Below are positions 60,154 through 64,000 of a stretch of DNA of 64,000 bases, one piece after another. The notes beneath the pieces are model-generated. The model made no database searches and was not told the DNA's origin. It saw only the letters and a list, made by a program, of their open reading frames with translations. Position 1 is the first letter of the stretch; each line of letters begins with the position of its first letter. A program made the position numbers and the translations under genes. Source of the stretch: Anomaloglossus baeobatrachus (lineage: Eukaryota > Chordata > Amphibia > Anura > Aromobatidae); assembly GCF_048569485.1 (NCBI RefSeq), contig NC_134353.1, forward strand, positions 533,478,008 through 533,542,007, read 5' to 3'.

Positions 60154-60997
60154 GGCTAAGTTCACATTTCTGTTGTTTTGCATCAGTTACATGCGTTGCT
60201 TGACGCATGTGACTGATGTGTTGTACAACGGATGACAAAGAAGAGAATTTCATTGTCGGACTCCGTTGTTTGTGGGGGGCGGAGTTGGGGGGGGCGGAGT
60301 TTAGGACGTCAGTGCCGCGGTCTGCATGGGGACAGGTGAGTGTGTGTGTGTACATGCGGCGTGCGTGAGGGGGCGGAGCGTGAGGGGGCAGAGCCGAGCA
60401 GGGCTGTGGAGCTGAGGAAGTCGGTGCCGCGGGGACTGCAGGGCTGGGGACAAGTGAGTGTGTGTGAGAGTGTGTGTGTGTGTGTACACATGCGGAGTGC
60501 GGGGGGCGGAGCCGAGTGGTGAAGTGTCAGCCTCCTTGCACACTGTATCCAGGGTAAATATCAGGTAACTAAAAGCAAAGCACTTTTTGCTTGGTTACCC
60601 GATATTTATCTTGGATACCAGCGTACACCGCTTAGCGCGGGCTCCCTGCACCCGTAACCACTGTAAATATCGGGTAACTAACCAAAGCGCATTGCTTGGT
60701 TACCTGATGTTTTTCCTGGTTACGGGGCAGGGAGCCAGAGAGAACATGCGCAGCAAAATCCTATGGATCGAGCTGCTCAAAAAACGTTACAGGCTGCGTT
60801 GCTCCCGCCCGGCGGTCAGTTAAAAAACGACTGACCGCGACGCAGCGGATGCAACGCAGCATCATCAGTCGCAATCCGTCACTAATAGAAGTCTATGGGG
60901 AAAAACTGGATTCCTGCAAAATATTTTGCAGGATACCGTAATTCCTCTAGGCGACGGATTGTGACTGATGCAAAACAACGGAAGTGTGAACTTAGCC
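60154..60997. mobile_element. Harbinger-like MITE, 844 bp, TAA duplication
   Basis: Ends GGCTAAGTTCACATTTCTGT and, inverted, GGCTAAGTTCACACTTCCGT; TAA at 60151-60153 and 60998-61000. The interior contains GGTAAATATC, CCCGATATTTA and CACCGCTTAGCGC modules shared with the MITE at 9092-9779, whose ends are different. It sits directly beside the H4 loop motif. Confidence 0.8.
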
Positions 60998-61010
60998 TAA
61001 GGGGGATCCT

Positions 61011-61189
61011 GGGGCTCTTATGTAAGATCTATATTTATGCCTTGGTTCATCACCGCTCTGTATGACTTGTTTGACAAAATGTGGATTTAATCCTTGTACC
61101 TGCTTGATAAGTATTGCTGTGATCACATCAGTGTATATGGCTTAATGGATGGCTTGTCTAGTAACACGCTGATGTAATCTAACTCCTGC
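61011..61189. other. H4 loop/arm sequence, no gene
   Basis: Part of hairpin element H4 between the MITE and its right arm; includes the block pairing with 60039-60077. No coding potential. Confidence 0.5.
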
Positions 61190-61554
61190 AACAAGATTGA
61201 ATTATAAATTATATATTATAATTGACCTCGATGCGGGCAGATTAGGGGTTGAATACTTTTACAGTAGACCAACCTCACAAAAACATATGTACAAAAATGT
61301 GTTAAAAAAATTGTGTGTGATGAACCTGTATGAATTTATCATGTACAATATTTAAAAAAAAAGAAAAATTAACACTTGTTGAACCCAGGATATTTTTATA
61401 TCATTATCCATCTTTTTAATATTTTTCTTGTGTGTTTGTCTAATAAAATAATAAAGAATTTAATGTTTCATGAGAATTTGGGTCATTTGAATTATTTGGA
61501 ATTTCTGATAGTCTCCTAACAAGTCTATACATTTAGTCCATCTCTTTTCTAAAC

Positions 61555-63718
61555 TTAGAATTCCCTTCGAAAAAATTTCTTGATCTTGACCCTCAAAAAA
61601 TCCCGAACAGCGGTTATCACGTCGCTATTGTCGTCAAATTTCTTGCCCCGGAGGGGTTCATTGAGGCGAGGAAAGACAAAGAAGTCACTGAGGACTAGAT
61701 CTGGCGAATAGGGGGGGTGTTCCACCAGTTCAAAGCCCGCTTCTTGAATGGTTGCCATGGCAAATGCAGCTTTGTGAGCCGGCGCGTTATCTTGGTGAAA
61801 CAGCACTCCAGCCCGCAGTTTGCAGCGCCTTTTCTCCTTGATAGCCTCCCGCAATCTTCTTATTTGTTCGGCGTAGTAGGAGCCCGTAATAGTGGCTCCC
61901 TTCTCCAAATTGTCCACCATAATAATTCCTTCAGCGTCCCAAAAAACGGACGCCATAACCTTCCCTTCTGAGCTTGACACTTTGAATTTCTTCGACGTCG
62001 GTTCATCGGCTCGTTTCCATGTCATCGATTGTTGTTTAGTTTCGGGATCAAAGTGGTGGATCTAGGTCTCATCCATGGTCAAAAAACGTGACAAAAAATT
62101 CTCCTTGTCTGCTTGGAACTTTTTGAGATTTGCTATTGAAATGTCAACTCGTTTCTTCTTTTGCTCGTCGGTTAACATTTTTGGTACCCAACGCGCGGAG
62201 ACCTTTCTCATATGCAATTCTTTTACAAGGATTCTTTGAATACTGCCATATGAGATCCCTGTGACCTCAGCTACATGCCTGATAGTCACTCTTCAATCTG
62301 CCAATACTTCTTCAACTTTTTTCACGTTTTCTTCATTGAAGGACGTGGATGGGCGTCCTTCACGATGTTCATCTTCCGTTGATGTTCTTCCCAGCTTAAC
62401 CTCTTTACGTCCGGCCGATTTTTCGCTTTCCGCTTTTTTTTTTCGCCATTCTTTTTCTGAGAGACATAACTTTTTTATTTTTCAGTCAATATGGTCATGT
62501 GAGGGCTCATTTTTTGCGGAATGAGCTGTACTTTTAAATGAAACCATAGGTTTTACCATATAGTGCACTGGAAAACGGCAAAAAAATTCCAAATGCAGAA
62601 AAATTGCAAAAAAAGTGCGATAGCACTATTGTTTTTGAGATATTTTATTCACTGTGTTCACTGTATGGTATAACTGATGTGTGGGTGTGATGCCTCAGGT
62701 CAGTGCGAGTTCGTAGACACCAAACATGTATAGGTTTACTTTTATAACAGAGGTTAAAAAAAATGGGAAGTTTGTCTGAAAAAAGTGGCGCACGTTTTAA
62801 CGCCATATTCCGTGACCCGTAGCGTTCTCATTTTTCGGGATCTATGGCTCAGTGATGGCTTATTTTTTGCGACTCGAGCTGACATTTTTAACGGTACCAT
62901 TTTTGCGCAGATGCTACATTTTGATCGACTGTTATTGCATTTTGCGCAAAAGTTGTGGCGACAAAAAAACGTCATTTTGGCGTTTGGAATCTTTTTGCTG
63001 CTACGCCGTTTACTGATCAGATTAATTGATTTTATATTTTGATAGATCGGGCGTTTCTGAACGCAACGATACCAAATGTGTGTATATTTTTATTTTTTTA
63101 ACCCTTTAATTTTCAATGGGGCGAAAGGGGGGTGATTTGAACTTTTAGGTTTTTTTGTTTTTTAAACAGCAGATACGTGCACTTTCTGCTTCCCTGGCCT
63201 CCGCACAAAGCGAAAGTGAAAGTGGTTCATGTCTAGCACAGGAGTCATCACATGACCCTGTGCTACCATGCCAACCACCGGAAGTCACGTGTTCATGTCA
63301 CATGACTTCCGGTATCGGGCGGTAAGTAAAACTTTACCGCGATCGCGTTTATAATGGCGCTGTCACATATTGACAGCGCAATTACAGGGGTTAAACAGCA
63401 CGAGCAGATAACGATTCTGCTCGTGCCTAGCAGGCACACATCTCAGCTGTGAAAATCAACTGAGATGTGCGCCGATCGCGGCATGCTGCCGCCGGCAGAC
63501 CACGGGCAGTAACGTTATGACCGCTAGGACGTAATTTTACTGCCCGCGGTTGTTAAGGGGTTAAATTCCTTGGCCCAGCATGCAACTGTGGAATATGGAG
63601 GAGAAGAGTCCCCCAATGTTTCCACCAAGTCGCTGTGTATGTCTTTGGTAATCATTTTTTTCAAGCAGAGGTATTTGATAACAGCTCTGAGCTCGTTTTT
63701 TTCCATTTTGATGTTCAC
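61555..63718 (-). pseudogene. Mariner transposase (DD34D), two stops, split by a nested element
   Basis: The N-terminal helix-turn-helix is at 63718-63565 (MEKNELRAVIKYLCLKKM, STVACWAKEF). After the nested element the frame resumes at 62395 (KLGRTSTEDEHREGRPSTSF) and reaches a TGA just upstream of the RVTIRHVAEVTGISYGSIQR block. It continues to LSRFLTMDET, a TAG where mariners have Trp, then IHHFDPETKQQSMTWKRADE. Catalytic residues are present: Asp in TMDET, Asp in LFHQDNAPAHK, Asp in YSPDLVLSDFF. The end (RVKIKKFFRREF) may be altered. Both stops look like single transitions, so the copy is only lightly decayed. Confidence 0.88.
62396..63564. mobile_element. TTAA-flanked T2/piggyBac-like repeat, 1.17 kb
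   Basis: Begins TTAACCTCTTTACGTCC and ends with 'gttaaggggTTAA'; TTAA at 62396-62399 and 63561-63564. The interior (for example 'cataacttttttatttttca', 'gtgacccgtagcgttctca', 'ttaattgattttatattttg') is a dispersed repeat I recognise from many neobatrachian frogs, which supports the organism call. The inserted-mariner reading frame closes cleanly when it is removed (WAKEF joined to KLGRTS), leaving one TTAA. Confidence 0.8.
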
Positions 63719-64000
63719 TCCTCAGCAGTTCATATTCAAATGAACGTAGCTCCCGGGAATCGTGGCCTATTTAAGTGATTTTTTTTTCCTGGACTAGTGG
63801 GTACCTAAGAGAGAAGAAAACATTTTATTTTAATTTCTGTGCGCAATAGAAATAACCGATTATCATTACTTTTGGATCGCCCCTCGTATGTGTACACATT
63901 CCCCAAGATTATTTTCAGACATAATTTTTGAGCCATTAAAAAACTAGTTTTTCAAGAGTCCCACCCACCTCTAGGACCCAATCTAGAAATGTTTATTCCT

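Larger units (their letters stand above)
52629..61510. mobile_element. Long-hairpin element H4 with 12-nt target duplication, host of Helitrons
   Basis: 'gtctcctaacaa' is present at 52617-52628 and 61511-61522. The left arm (about 52663-52985) is the near-identical inverse of about 61190-61510; a further paired block is 60039-60077 with 61098-61140. The right arm abuts the duplication; on the left an unpaired tail of about 34 bp intervenes. The loop region contains CTTCTGAGGAAGAGACGAAAC (about 60124-60144), where a MITE has also landed. Helitron A is inserted in the left arm side. Confidence 0.72.
52536..63886 (-). mobile_element. Mariner (DD34D) transposon, expanded by nested elements to 11.3 kb
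   Basis: Left end GGGGGCGATCCAAAAGTAATG and right end inverted GAGGGGCGATCCAAAAGTAA; both continue TGATAATC. TA follows the right end (63887-63888). Inserted inside are hairpin element H4 (with two Helitrons and a MITE) and a TTAA-flanked element. Without them the mariner is about 1.3 kb, the normal size. The transposase lies on the minus strand. Confidence 0.88.

Overview
This is vertebrate nuclear DNA, most probably from a neobatrachian frog. Two spliced exons on the minus strand encode the C-terminus of endophilin-A1 (SH3GL2). Almost everything else is transposable elements of the kind that fill anuran genomes: Tc1/mariner, Harbinger, hAT, TTAA-flanked T2/piggyBac-like MITEs and Helitrons. 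No rRNA, tRNA gene, CRISPR array or bacterial-style operon was seen. Family names come from recognising motifs, termini and target-site duplications (TSDs) by eye; no search was run.

Layout. 0-8 kb: a T2-type MITE, a Tc1 remnant and a 6.9-kb two-gene Harbinger element (840-7713) with TTA duplications. 8-26 kb: nested Tc1 elements carrying Harbinger-like MITEs, a Tigger-like MITE and two long-hairpin elements. 26.6-33.9 kb: the last SH3GL2 exon (26632-26831) and the penultimate one (33730-33863), separated by a 6.9-kb intron holding two Tc1 elements, two Harbinger MITEs and two LTR-like insertions. Sequence right of 33863 lies in the next upstream SH3GL2 intron, since no further exon was recognised up to 64000. 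35-40 kb: a hAT-type element with an inverted-repeat array, and a Tc1 (37946-39599) with a full 345-aa DD34E transposase. 40.3-47.5 kb: a hairpin element containing a 6.2-kb BED-finger hAT with a perfect 8-bp TSD. 47.7-51.1 kb: two nested hAT-like elements rich in minisatellites, then another hairpin element. 52.5-63.9 kb: a mariner holding a hairpin element, which holds a Helitron, which holds an inverted sibling Helitron.

Two observations deserve most attention. First, five long-inverted-repeat elements (15028-16015, 23740-25166, 40279-47531, 50717-51087, 52629-61510) share one plan: one arm abuts the TSD, the other ends in a short unpaired tail, and the TSDs are 12-19 nt. Such TSDs resemble retroposition rather than cut-and-paste transposition, and four of the five carry a related loop motif. 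Second, the 3.3-kb-arm palindrome at 53321-60030 is explained by one Helitron inserting head-to-head into a near-identical copy, with intact A^T target and CTAG ends.

The only host gene function visible is endophilin-A1 (membrane curvature and synaptic vesicle endocytosis). The transposon proteins act on their own family ends. The Harbinger transposase and its MADF partner could in principle have moved the MITEs at 30586 and 32488, whose ends match.
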